Assembly: GCF_051860475.1 (NCBI RefSeq)
Contig: NZ_JBHYDW010000001.1
Coordinates: 1 to 64,000, forward strand
DNA: 64,000 nucleotides
Source: Elioraea sp051860475
Lineage (GTDB): Bacteria > Pseudomonadota > Alphaproteobacteria > Acetobacterales > Acetobacteraceae
Direction of reading: 5' to 3'
Shown here: piece after piece, positions 52,276 through 59,996 of the stretch
How the letters are laid out: each line of letters starts with the position of its first letter
Position numbering within the stretch: position 1 is the stretch's first letter
Notes under the pieces: model-generated
What the model was told of the DNA's origin: nothing
The model's input: only the letters and a program-made list of their open reading frames with translations
The model's database searches: none
Made by a program: the position numbers and the translations under genes

Positions 52276-55026
52276 TCAGGTATCGCCTCGCCGCGCCCGC
52301 GGTCGCTGGAGCAGGGCAACGAGGCCGAGCAGCAGCAGCGCCGGGACGTACACTATCTCCTTCGGCGGCCGCTCGGCAGACGGCACCAGCACCGCGGTGG
52401 CGTGCCAGCCGAACTCGACGCCGAACCGCTCCGCCGGGCTGCCGAACGCGACATCCGTGATGTTCACCTGCTCGCCGACCGCCGCGACCCCGAGCCCGAC
52501 CCCGCGCAGCCGCTGAGCAGCCGGGCCGGTCTCGCCCAGGCGGAACATCACCACCTTGCTGACGTCGCGCCCGTCCATGTCCACGCCCTCGACGCGCATC
52601 CGCAGGAAGCCCTGTGCGGGCACCTCCTCAACCACCTGCAACAGGGCGCGCGCGGGAAGCTCGTCGTATTCGGGCATGATCTGGTCCAGGAAGAAGCCCG
52701 GCCGGAACAGCATGAACGCGACCAGCAACAACAGCGCGCTCTCGTGCAGCCGGCTGCGCGCGAGGAAGTAGCCCTGCGTGCCGGCGGCGAACACCAGCAT
52801 CGCGACGATGGCGCTGAGCACCACTACCAGAAGGTGCCAGATGCTGCCGATGCCGATCAGCAGCAGCTCGTAATTGAACACGAAGATGAACGGTAGCGCG
52901 ACCGTGCGCAGGCTGTAGTAGAACGCCTGAATGCCGGTCTGGAGAGGATCGCCGCGCGACACCGCCGCCGCGGCGAACGAGGCGAGCCCCACGGGCGGTG
53001 TCACGTCGGCCATGATGCCGAAATAGAAGACGAACAGGTGCACCGCGATCAGCGGCACGACCAGCCCCGACTGCGAGCCGAGTTCCACCACCACCGGCGC
53101 CATCAGCGTCGCGACAATGATGTAGTTGGCGGTGGTCGGCAGGCCGAGGCCGAGGATCAGGCTGATCAGCGCGGTCAGCACCAGCATCAGCATCAGGTTG
53201 CCGCCGGACAGGTACTCGACGAGCTCGGTCATCACCAGGCCGATGCCCGTCAGCGCTACCGTGCCGACAATGATGCCGGCGGCTGCGGTCGCAACCCCGA
53301 TGCCCACCATGTTGCGCGCGCCGGCGACCAGACCGTCCACCAGCTCGACGAGACCGATCGTCACCGCGCGGCCGTACGCGCCCTGGCCGCGGAACAGCGC
53401 CAGGATCGGCCGCTGCGTGATCAGGATGAACACCATGAACGCGACCGCCCAGAACGCCGAGAGCCCGGGCGAGAGCCGCTCGACGATCAGCGTCCAGATC
53501 AGCACCACCAGCGGCAGCAGGAAATGCAGGCCGCTCAGCAGAGTCGGGCGCACTGCCGGCAGCTGGCTGAGCGGCGCCTGCGGATCATCCATCGTCAGTT
53601 CCGGCACCTGTGCGGCGATCAGCAGCAAGGCGAGATAGGCGGCCAGCACGAACCCAGCGATCATGAGGTTCGCCGCCGGCCCAAACACGTCGCGCGTCCA
53701 GCCGATGCCGTAATAGATCGCCCCGGCCAGGATGATCAGGCTGCACACGGTGATGCCGAAGCCGAGCAGGGACTGCACCAGCGTGGTCTGCTCGCGGCGC
53801 GGCAGGCCGCTCATGCCCATCTTCAGTGCCTCGAGATGCACGATGTAGAGCAGCGCGATGTACGAGATCACCGCCGGCAGGAAGGCGTGGGTGATCACCT
53901 CGACATAGGGAATCCCGACATACTCGACCATCAGGAACGCGGCCGCGCCCATCACAGGCGGCATGATCTGCCCGTTCACCGAGCTCGCCACCTCCACCGC
54001 GCCGGCCTTCTCCGCGCTGAAGCCGACCCGTTTCATAAGCGGTATGGTAAAGGTCCCGGTGGTCACAACGTTGGCGATCGAGGAACCGGAGATCAGCCCC
54101 GTCAGCCCCGAGGCCACCACCGCGGCCTTCGCGGGCCCGCCGCGCATGTGGCCGAGCAGCGAGAACGCCACCTGGATGAAGTAGTTGCCCGCGCCCGCCT
54201 TCTCTAGCATCGCGCCGAACAGCACAAACAGGAACACGAAGCTGGTCGAGACGCCGAGCGCGATGCCGAACACGCCTTCGGCGGTGAGCCATTGCTGCGA
54301 CATCGTGCGGCTGAACGAGGCGCCGCGATGCGCGATCATGTCGGGCATGTAGGGGCCGGCAAAGGTGTAGATCAGGAACACCACCGCGATCGTGGTCAGC
54401 GCCGGGCCAAGCGAGCGCCTGGTCGCCTCGAGCAGCAGCACCATGCCGCATCCCGCCGTGACGAGGTCGAACAGCGTCGGCGCGCCGGGGCGGTGCGAGA
54501 GTTCCACGTAGAAGATGAACAGATAGAGCGAGCTGAGCGCGCCGGCGAGTGCCAGCACCCAGTCGATCTGCGGGATGAGCGTGCGCGGCACGGGGCGGAA
54601 CGCGGCCCAGGCGACCACGAGCAGCGTCGCGCCGACGGCTCCGAAGATCAGCGGATTGTCGGTGCCCGCCATCGCCTGCATCGCCGCCCGGCCGAGCAGC
54701 GCCAGGCCGGCGAGCAGGTAGAGCACGGCGAAGACCGGAACCCTACGCGCATGGCCGACCAGACCGGGGAATGACAGGAAGGCGAGGAACAGCGCGAAGG
54801 CGAGATGGATCGCACGCGCCTGGGTGTCGTTGAAGATCAGGACGTGGAACCAGAACGGCAGCGGCGAGGCGATCCAGAGCTGGAACAGTGACCAGCACAG
54901 CGCCGCGGTGTAGATCACCCGCCGCGGCGTGCCATGAAGCTCGCGCGCGCCGGTGTCGGCCTGTGCCGCCAACTCCTGCGCGGCGGCCTGCGCCGCTGCC
55001 TCGTCCCCTCGCGCGCGCTCGTCCAT
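52276..55026 (-). CDS. TRAP transporter fused permease (4TM/12TM) with C-terminal DUF3394
   Basis: A 916-residue fusion of the small DctQ-like and large DctM-like subunits, with about 16-18 helices. DctM hallmarks include ASGLTGLISGSSIANVVTTG, VEVASSVNGQIMPPVMGAAA and LGLGLPTTANYI. A C-terminal DUF3394 region (about 780-916) contains a soluble, PDZ-like stretch (LRGVGLGVAAVGEQVNITDV) and a final helix. Such fusions work with TAXI receptors, and one is encoded just upstream. It drives ion-coupled uptake, probably of a dicarboxylate or amino acid. ATG 55026 is the only sensible start. Confidence 0.93.
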   Translation of the reverse strand: MDERARGDEAAAQAAAQELAAQADTGARELHGTPRRVIYTAALCWSLFQLWIASPLPFWFHVLIFNDTQARAIHLAFALFLAFLSFPGLVGHARRVPVFAVLYLLAGLALLGRAAMQAMAGTDNPLIFGAVGATLLVVAWAAFRPVPRTLIPQIDWVLALAGALSSLYLFIFYVELSHRPGAPTLFDLVTAGCGMVLLLEATRRSLGPALTTIAVVFLIYTFAGPYMPDMIAHRGASFSRTMSQQWLTAEGVFGIALGVSTSFVFLFVLFGAMLEKAGAGNYFIQVAFSLLGHMRGGPAKAAVVASGLTGLISGSSIANVVTTGTFTIPLMKRVGFSAEKAGAVEVASSVNGQIMPPVMGAAAFLMVEYVGIPYVEVITHAFLPAVISYIALLYIVHLEALKMGMSGLPRREQTTLVQSLLGFGITVCSLIILAGAIYYGIGWTRDVFGPAANLMIAGFVLAAYLALLLIAAQVPELTMDDPQAPLSQLPAVRPTLLSGLHFLLPLVVLIWTLIVERLSPGLSAFWAVAFMVFILITQRPILALFRGQGAYGRAVTIGLVELVDGLVAGARNMVGIGVATAAAGIIVGTVALTGIGLVMTELVEYLSGGNLMLMLVLTALISLILGLGLPTTANYIIVATLMAPVVVELGSQSGLVVPLIAVHLFVFYFGIMADVTPPVGLASFAAAAVSRGDPLQTGIQAFYYSLRTVALPFIFVFNYELLLIGIGSIWHLLVVVLSAIVAMLVFAAGTQGYFLARSRLHESALLLLVAFMLFRPGFFLDQIMPEYDELPARALLQVVEEVPAQGFLRMRVEGVDMDGRDVSKVVMFRLGETGPAAQRLRGVGLGVAAVGEQVNITDVAFGSPAERFGVEFGWHATAVLVPSAERPPKEIVYVPALLLLGLVALLQRPRARRGDT

Positions 55027-55146
55027 GGGACGCTCGTATCTCTCAGCCGGCCGATGGGCTGGGCTGGGTCCACCGGGGTGGCATGCGTTCGGGCCCGCGC
55101 GGCGCGGGCCGGGCCGGGCCGGGCGCGGCCGGATCTTGGCACGGCG

Positions 55147-56130
55147 CTACCGGAGCAGGCCGGCCTCGCGATAGTACCGCTCGGCACCCTCATGAAGCGG
55201 CGCGCTCAGGCCGTCGCGCACCATGGTCTGCCGGTCGAGCACGGCGAAGGCCGGGTGCAGACCCTTGAACGCGTCGAAGTTCGCGAACACGGCCTTCACC
55301 ACCTGATAGACGGCGTCAGCCGGAGTGCGCGTCGAGGACACCACCGTCGCGCCGACGCCGAAGGTATGGATGTCCTCCTTCTGCGTCGTGTACATGCCGG
55401 CGGGCAGCGTCGCCTTGAAGTAGTAGGGGTGGTCGGCGACCAGCTTGTCGATCGCCGGTCCTGTGACCGACACCAGCACCGCGCCGCAGGTGGCCACCGG
55501 CTCGGCGATCGATCCCGTGGGATGGCCGACCGTGAACAGGATCGCATCGACCCGGTTGTCGCACAGCGCCTGAGCCTGTTCGCGCGAGGGCAGTTCGGAG
55601 GCGAGGGCGAAGTCGCTCATCGTCCAGCCCAGCGCGCGCATCACGACCTCGACGGTGCCGCGCTGTCCTGAGCCCGGATTGCCGACATTCACGCGCTTGC
55701 CCTTGAGATCCTGGAACGTGCGGATGCCCGATTCCGGCCGCGCGACCACGGTGAAGGGCTCCGGATGCAGCGAGAACAGCGCGCGCAGCTCCTTGTCAGC
55801 GCCCGACTCCTGGAAGCGGTCGCTGCCATGATAGGCGTGGAACTGCCAGTCGGACTGCACCACGCCGATATCGAGCTCGCCCTGGCGGATCGCGTTCAGG
55901 TTGAACACGGAGCCGCCGGTGCTCTCGGCCGAGCAGCGGATCCCGTGCTCGCGCCGTCCCTGATTCACCAGGCGGCAGATCGCACCGCCGGCGGGGTAGT
56001 ACACCCCCGTCACGCCACCCGTGCCGATCGTGACGAAGCGCTGCTGCGCGTCGGCGGGTGCTGGCGTCGCGGCGCTGAGGGCCGCGCCGATTGCGATCGC
56101 AGCCGTCATTGTTACGATCTTGCTCATCAT
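55147..56130 (-). CDS. TAXI-family TRAP transporter substrate-binding protein
   Basis: A 327-residue receptor: signal peptide (MSKIVTMTAAIAIGAALSAA, cut near ADAQQ), then FVTIGTGGVTGVYYPAGGAI, the TAXI opening. SAESTGGSVFNLNAIRQGEL and RVNVGNPGSGQRGTVEVVM follow. It delivers ligand to the fused permease 120 bases downstream. Two adjacent ATGs (56130 and 56127) follow AGGGAGGGG; the first is used. The ligand is unknown, glutamate-like compounds being known for some TAXI receptors. Confidence 0.93.
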   Translation of the reverse strand: MMSKIVTMTAAIAIGAALSAATPAPADAQQRFVTIGTGGVTGVYYPAGGAICRLVNQGRREHGIRCSAESTGGSVFNLNAIRQGELDIGVVQSDWQFHAYHGSDRFQESGADKELRALFSLHPEPFTVVARPESGIRTFQDLKGKRVNVGNPGSGQRGTVEVVMRALGWTMSDFALASELPSREQAQALCDNRVDAILFTVGHPTGSIAEPVATCGAVLVSVTGPAIDKLVADHPYYFKATLPAGMYTTQKEDIHTFGVGATVVSSTRTPADAVYQVVKAVFANFDAFKGLHPAFAVLDRQTMVRDGLSAPLHEGAERYYREAGLLR

Positions 56131-56492
56131 AGCCCCTCCCTTTGGCGTTCTGCTGCGCCACCGATCCATGAGGCAGTCCACCGGCTGCCGCCGCTCCCGA
56201 TCGGGCATGGCCACGTCGGGCCCGGCGTCCGGATCGAGGCGCTACGTCCCAGGACTATGCCGACTGGCCAAAGAGCGCGTCAACGCAACCGTGCCGCTCC
56301 GCTGGTGTCCCAGGATGACCCGTCCGACCAGAAGCCGCGCGGCAGGACACCCGCGGGGGCCAAGGGGCCCGCGAAGCTGGCCCTCGGGCCAGCGAAGCCA
56401 TCGAACCCAGCCCCTTGCCCCCGCACCCCCAATCCCATGACCTCGCACCACGACCCTTGCCGCCCGCCGGACAACCCACCCATATCGAGGCC
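56131..56492. other. Structured, apparently non-coding divergent spacer
   Basis: Between the TAXI receptor and thiSG starts. It contains a long-range inverted pair GGTGTCC (56304-56310) and GGACACC (56345-56351), a GC-rich stretch of GGGGGCC and GGGGCCC, and a 7-bp hairpin GCTGGCC-CTCG-GGCCAGC (56376-56393). I looked for a TPP riboswitch, expected before a thiamine gene, and found no CTGAGA-type core. The last 78 bases are in frame with thiSG but low-complexity (Pro/His-rich) and are not taken as coding. Confidence 0.5.
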
Positions 56493-57497
56493 ATGGATGC
56501 CGCCACCACCAGCCTGCGCCTCTCCGTCAACGGCGAAGCGCGCGCCTTCCCAAGCCCGCTCACCGTCGCAGGGCTGCTCGCCGCGCTGACCCTCGACCGG
56601 CGCAAGGTGGCCGTCGAACGCAACCTTGAGATCGTGCCGAAATCGGCGTTCGAGACCACCGTGCTCGCCGAGGACGACCGGATCGAGATCGTCCACTTCA
56701 TCGGCGGCGGCGACCTCACGCCGCCGGCCGAGGACGGCTGGACCGTCGCCGGCCTTACCTTCCGCTCGCGCCTGATTGTCGGCACCGGCCGCTACAAGGA
56801 CCTGCCGGAGACGGCAGCCGCGATCAATGCCTCGGGCGCCGAGATCGTCACCGTCGCCGTGCGCCGCGTGAACCTCTCCGACCCCTCGGCGCCGATGCTG
56901 CAGGACCACGTGCCGCCCGACCGCTACACCTATCTGCCGAATACCGCCGGTTGTCACACGGCGGAGGATGCGATCCGCACGCTCCGCCTCGCCCGCGAGG
57001 CCGGCGGCTGGAACCTGGTGAAGCTGGAAGTGCTGGGGCCCCCGCCGACCCTCTATCCCGACATGCAGGAGACCCACCGCGCGCTCGACGTGCTGGTGAA
57101 GGACGGGTTCCAGGTGATGGTCTATTGCGTCGACGATCCGGTGGCGGCGAAGCGGCTCGAGGAGCAGGGCGCGGTCGCGATCATGCCGCTCGGTGCGCCG
57201 ATCGGCTCGGGGCTCGGCATCCAGAACAAGGTGACGATCCGGCTGATCGTCGAGCAGGCGAAGGTGCCGGTGCTGGTGGATGCCGGCGTCGGCACCGCCT
57301 CGGACGCCACGATCGCGATGGAACTTGGCTGCGACGCGGTGCTGATGAACTCCGCGATCGCGCACGCCAAGGATCCGGTGCGGATGGCGCGCGCGATGAA
57401 GGCCGCGATCGAGGCCGGGCGCGAGGCCTATCTCGCCGGGCGGATGGCACGCAAGCTCTACGCTGACCCGTCGAGCCCGCTTGCAGGGCTGATCTGA
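56493..57497 (+). CDS. thiSG: Fused sulfur carrier ThiS and thiazole synthase ThiG
   Basis: A 334-residue fusion. Residues 1-70 are ThiS: LRLSVNGEARAF at the start and VHFIGGGD at the end. Residues 76-334 are ThiG: GLTFRSRLIVGTGRYKD, with the Schiff-base lysine in LVKLEVLGP and MPLGAPIGSGLG near the phosphate site. Together they make the thiazole phosphate of thiamine from dehydroglycine, DXP and ThiS-thiocarboxylate. ThiS normally needs a free C-terminal Gly-Gly; here the glycines are internal. ATG 56493 is preceded by a GAGG. thiC, thiE and thiO are not adjacent. Confidence 0.94.
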   Translation: MDAATTSLRLSVNGEARAFPSPLTVAGLLAALTLDRRKVAVERNLEIVPKSAFETTVLAEDDRIEIVHFIGGGDLTPPAEDGWTVAGLTFRSRLIVGTGRYKDLPETAAAINASGAEIVTVAVRRVNLSDPSAPMLQDHVPPDRYTYLPNTAGCHTAEDAIRTLRLAREAGGWNLVKLEVLGPPPTLYPDMQETHRALDVLVKDGFQVMVYCVDDPVAAKRLEEQGAVAIMPLGAPIGSGLGIQNKVTIRLIVEQAKVPVLVDAGVGTASDATIAMELGCDAVLMNSAIAHAKDPVRMARAMKAAIEAGREAYLAGRMARKLYADPSSPLAGLI

Positions 57498-57506
57498 CCT
57501 GCCGCG

Positions 57507-57926
57507 TCAGGGACGGGGCAGGACGATCACGGTCACGACCACCTGGCCGTTGACCGCAGCCCCCTGCCAGACCCCGCGCGTGGCGACGGTGAAGCTGTCC
57601 GATCCGGCGAAGCCCGGACGGGGCGTGTAGGCAACGCCGTTGCCAGTCGCCGTCGCCGTGCCGTTCGACGGAGCGCGGGTGAGCTCCGCGGCCTCGTAGG
57701 GCACGCGTTGCGGGTCTGTGCGCATCCAGTAGGTGATGCGGCAGGCTTCGCCCGTATTGACGACACGCATCGTTGTGCTCGCCCCGCCCGGCTGCGTCAT
57801 GCCGCGGAAGGCGGCCACCTCGCAGGGCCGCGCGCCTTGGCCGAAACCCGTTGCCGACGCGACAACGGAAATGAGCGCGGCGGCTGCCGCGCAGACGATA
57901 CGATTGATGATTATTGAACCCCCAAT
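57507..57926 (-). CDS. Small secreted Ig/cadherin-like domain protein, start codon uncertain
   Basis: The only canonical start is GTG 57818, which gives 103 residues and no signal peptide. The frame stays open upstream to a TGA and encodes a convincing signal peptide (VCAAAAALISVVASATGFGQ). An AGGAG (57936-57940 on the plus strand) lies nine bases before an ATT codon at 57926. So translation from ATT, or a sequencing error in the start codon, is likely; 139 residues result. The C-terminal part (SNGTATATGNGVAYTPRPGF then AGSDSFTV) matches tandem Ig/cadherin-like repeats of surface proteins. Two cysteines remain in the mature part. It is convergent with thiSG at nine bases. Confidence 0.55.
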   Translation of the reverse strand: MGGSIIINRIVCAAAAALISVVASATGFGQGARPCEVAAFRGMTQPGGASTTMRVVNTGEACRITYWMRTDPQRVPYEAAELTRAPSNGTATATGNGVAYTPRPGFAGSDSFTVATRGVWQGAAVNGQVVVTVIVLPRP

Positions 57927-58048
57927 CGAAGAACGCTCCTGGAAAACAACTCAGACGCACCCCGCAACTCGTGACAATTTGGAGACGGAGCGGGCGGGGA
58001 ACCGCGCGCGGCAGGACGCGTTCCGTGCCCGGAGGCTCCGGACCCAGC

Positions 58049-59734
58049 ATGCCACGCGCCGCACCCCTCGCACTCGAACCCGCCGGTCCGGCCGTCACCC
58101 GCACACTGGTCGGGCTGGCGATCGTGCTCGCCGGGCTGCACGTCGGGCGCGACATCCTGATCCCGCTTGCCCTCGCGCTTCTGCTCTCGGTCGCACTGGT
58201 GCCGGTCGCGCGTGCGCTCGAACGCATCGGCATCCCGCGCGTGGTCGCGGCGCTGAGCGTGGTGCTGCTCGCCGCTGTCGCCTCGCTGCTGTTCATTGCG
58301 CTGCTGGCCACCGAGGCGGTGGCGCTCGCCGCCTCGCTGCCAGCCTACGAGGCCAACCTGCGCGCCAAGGTGCGCGCGCTGGGCGATGGATCGGCGGTGT
58401 TCGGCCCGCTCCTCGAAATGCTGCGCGGGCTGACGGCCGAGCTCGGCGGGCAGGGGCGCTTCACGCCGCTGCCGGTCGCGTCGGAGGCCGCCCCCGCGCC
58501 GAGCCCGCAGCGCATCGCCGGCGATGCGCTGCGGCTGATGCTGACCCCGCTCGCCACCGGCGTGATCGTGCTGCTGTTCGCGAGCTACCTGATGCTTCAG
58601 CGTAACGACATGCGCGACCGGTTCATCCGCCTCTGGGGCGACGGCGACATCCCGCGCGCGACCGCGGCGCTCGGCGAGGCCGGACGGCGGATCAGCCGCT
58701 ACCTGCTCGGCCAGTTGGTCGTGAACCTGACCTTCGGCGCGCTGATGGCGGGCGGACTCTGGCTGATCGGCATTCCGAACGCCCTGCTCTGGGGCCTGCT
58801 CGGCTTCATGCTGCGGTTCATCCCGTTCGTCGGCGGTCCGCTCGGGGCGTTCTTTCCACTGATCGTCTCGCTCGCGGTCGATCCTGGCTGGACTACGCCG
58901 CTGATGGTGATCGGGCTGTTCGTCGTGGTTGAGGTGTTCTGCGCCCATGTTCTGGAGGTGCTGCTGAACGCCGCCGCCACCGGACTCTCCCCGCTCCCGC
59001 TGGTGATGATCGCTGCGCTTTCCACCGTGATCTGGGGGCCGATCGGGCTGGTGCTCGCGCCACCTTTTGCCGCGTGCCTGCTGATCGCGGCACGCCATGT
59101 GCCGCGGCTCGCCAAGCTCGAGCTCCTGCTCGGCCGGGCGCCGGTGCTGGATCCGGCGCAGCGGTTCTACCAGCGGGTGCTCGCCGGCGACCGCCACGAG
59201 GCGGCCGAGCTGGCCGAGCGGCTCGCCGACCAGGACGGCGTGGCAGCGACGGTGCGCGCGGTGCTGCTGCCGGCCGCGCGCACGCTGGCGGCGGATCTGC
59301 GGCGCGGCGCGCTCGACCATGCGGATGTGGAGCGCGCCTCGCGCGTGCTGGTCTCAGCGGCCGAGGCGCTCCTCGACGAGCCGGAGGCACCGGCCGCAGT
59401 GCTGTGTGTCGGCGCCGGCGCCACGCTGGACCAGGCGGTGGCCACGGCCGTCGCCGCCACGCTGGTCGACGAGGGCGTACCCGCGCGCGTGGCGGCGCGC
59501 CCGCTCGAGGCCGGTGCGTGCCGGGCCGCCGCGCTGGTGCTGGCGCGCCATGCCTCGCCCCGGCGGGTGCGGCGCGCGGTCGCGCGCCTCAGGCTGGCAG
59601 TCGGCCCGGACGTGCCGGTGCTGGTCGTCGCCGAGGGCGAGGCGGAACTCGCCCGCGTCGCCACGGCGGCAGGCGCGCAACTCACCGAGCCCGAAACGAT
59701 CGGCCGGGCCGTTGGTTCGCTCGCGTCCGCCTGA
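58049..59734 (+). CDS. Long AI-2E family transporter with C-terminal soluble extension
   Basis: A 561-residue protein. Residues 15-360 form the AI-2E/PerM membrane domain: HVGRDILIPLALALLLSVAL, then FIPFVGGPLGAFFPLIVSLA, then PLVMIAALSTVIWGPIGLVL. About 200 further residues are predicted cytoplasmic, Ala/Arg/Glu-rich and helical (RFYQRVLAGDRHEAAELAER onward). The 363-residue AI-2E protein at 176 lacks this part. ATG 58049 has a GGAGG 13 bases upstream; an in-frame start at 57914 would add an unlikely Arg-rich tail. The function of the extension is unknown. Confidence 0.88.
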   Translation: MPRAAPLALEPAGPAVTRTLVGLAIVLAGLHVGRDILIPLALALLLSVALVPVARALERIGIPRVVAALSVVLLAAVASLLFIALLATEAVALAASLPAYEANLRAKVRALGDGSAVFGPLLEMLRGLTAELGGQGRFTPLPVASEAAPAPSPQRIAGDALRLMLTPLATGVIVLLFASYLMLQRNDMRDRFIRLWGDGDIPRATAALGEAGRRISRYLLGQLVVNLTFGALMAGGLWLIGIPNALLWGLLGFMLRFIPFVGGPLGAFFPLIVSLAVDPGWTTPLMVIGLFVVVEVFCAHVLEVLLNAAATGLSPLPLVMIAALSTVIWGPIGLVLAPPFAACLLIAARHVPRLAKLELLLGRAPVLDPAQRFYQRVLAGDRHEAAELAERLADQDGVAATVRAVLLPAARTLAADLRRGALDHADVERASRVLVSAAEALLDEPEAPAAVLCVGAGATLDQAVATAVAATLVDEGVPARVAARPLEAGACRAAALVLARHASPRRVRRAVARLRLAVGPDVPVLVVAEGEAELARVATAAGAQLTEPETIGRAVGSLASA

Positions 59735-59760
59735 CTGGCCCGGGTATCTCCGCACCTCTG

Positions 59761-59787
59761 CCCTGCATCCTGCAGGGACGTTTTTTT
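59761..59787 (+). terminator. Rho-independent terminator
   Basis: CCCTGCA and TGCAGGG pair around TCC, and ACG then leads into seven T residues (59781-59787). It ends the AI-2E gene and insulates the decarboxylase leader that follows. It could alternatively be a 5' attenuator, but its place directly after the AI-2E gene favours termination. Confidence 0.75.
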
Positions 59788-59789
59788 CC

Positions 59790-59996
59790 TTCACCTGCCG
59801 GGGGATAGCGCGTATATGCGCTGCAGACGCAGCAACGCACGTGCCTCTGGCCCCTCGGGGTTTACGCAACGACGTCAAGCGCTCTGGCCAGCCCGGGCTT
59901 CGGCCCGGGATCGCTGGTGTGTTCGACCGTTCCGTTAACCTGGGGTGCGTCGCCTCGACAGGCCGCCCCGCTGGAGTTGAAGGGGAGGCCCGTGCG
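59790..59996 (+). ncRNA. Structured leader of the ornithine decarboxylase gene (candidate speF-type leader)
   Basis: About 200 bases between the terminator and the decarboxylase contain: a hairpin CCCGGGC-TTCG-GCCCGGG (59892-59909), and a palindrome CTGGCCAG (59883-59890). A hairpin pairing 59962-59969 with 59982-59989 follows, seven of eight pairs being G-C. Its 3' arm covers the GGGGAGG ribosome-binding site (59982-59988). The loop CCCC (59966-59969) can pair instead with GGGG (59942-59945), giving two exclusive folds. Alphaproteobacterial ornithine decarboxylase genes are known to carry an RNA element catalogued as speF (Rfam); a covariance search is needed to confirm the match. The leader also holds an arginine-rich ORF. 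Confidence 0.6.
59816..59938 (+). CDS. Arginine-rich leader peptide ORF upstream of ornithine decarboxylase
   Basis: ATG 59816 to TAA 59936-59938 encodes 40 residues, 11 of them arginine (MRCRRSNAR at the start, GFTQRRQALWPAR in the middle, RDRWCVRPFR at the end). A GGGGGA lies ten bases upstream. The stop is three bases before the GGGG (59942) that competes for the anti-ribosome-binding-site arm. This is the layout of a translational attenuator, as in the enterobacterial SpeFL peptide that controls speF by ribosome stalling. Whether this ORF is translated is not known; the coding region also overlaps hairpins, so sequence bias from RNA structure is a rival explanation. Confidence 0.5.
   Translation: MRCRRSNARASGPSGFTQRRQALWPARASARDRWCVRPFR

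Noticed and set aside
56131..56492. TPP riboswitch expected upstream of thiSG
   Set aside because: No CTGAGA-type core or matching second conserved box could be found in the spacer.
59761..59787. Attenuator terminator belonging to the speF leader
   Set aside because: It precedes the leader ORF and lies 26 bases after the AI-2E stop, so an ordinary 3' terminator is the simpler reading.
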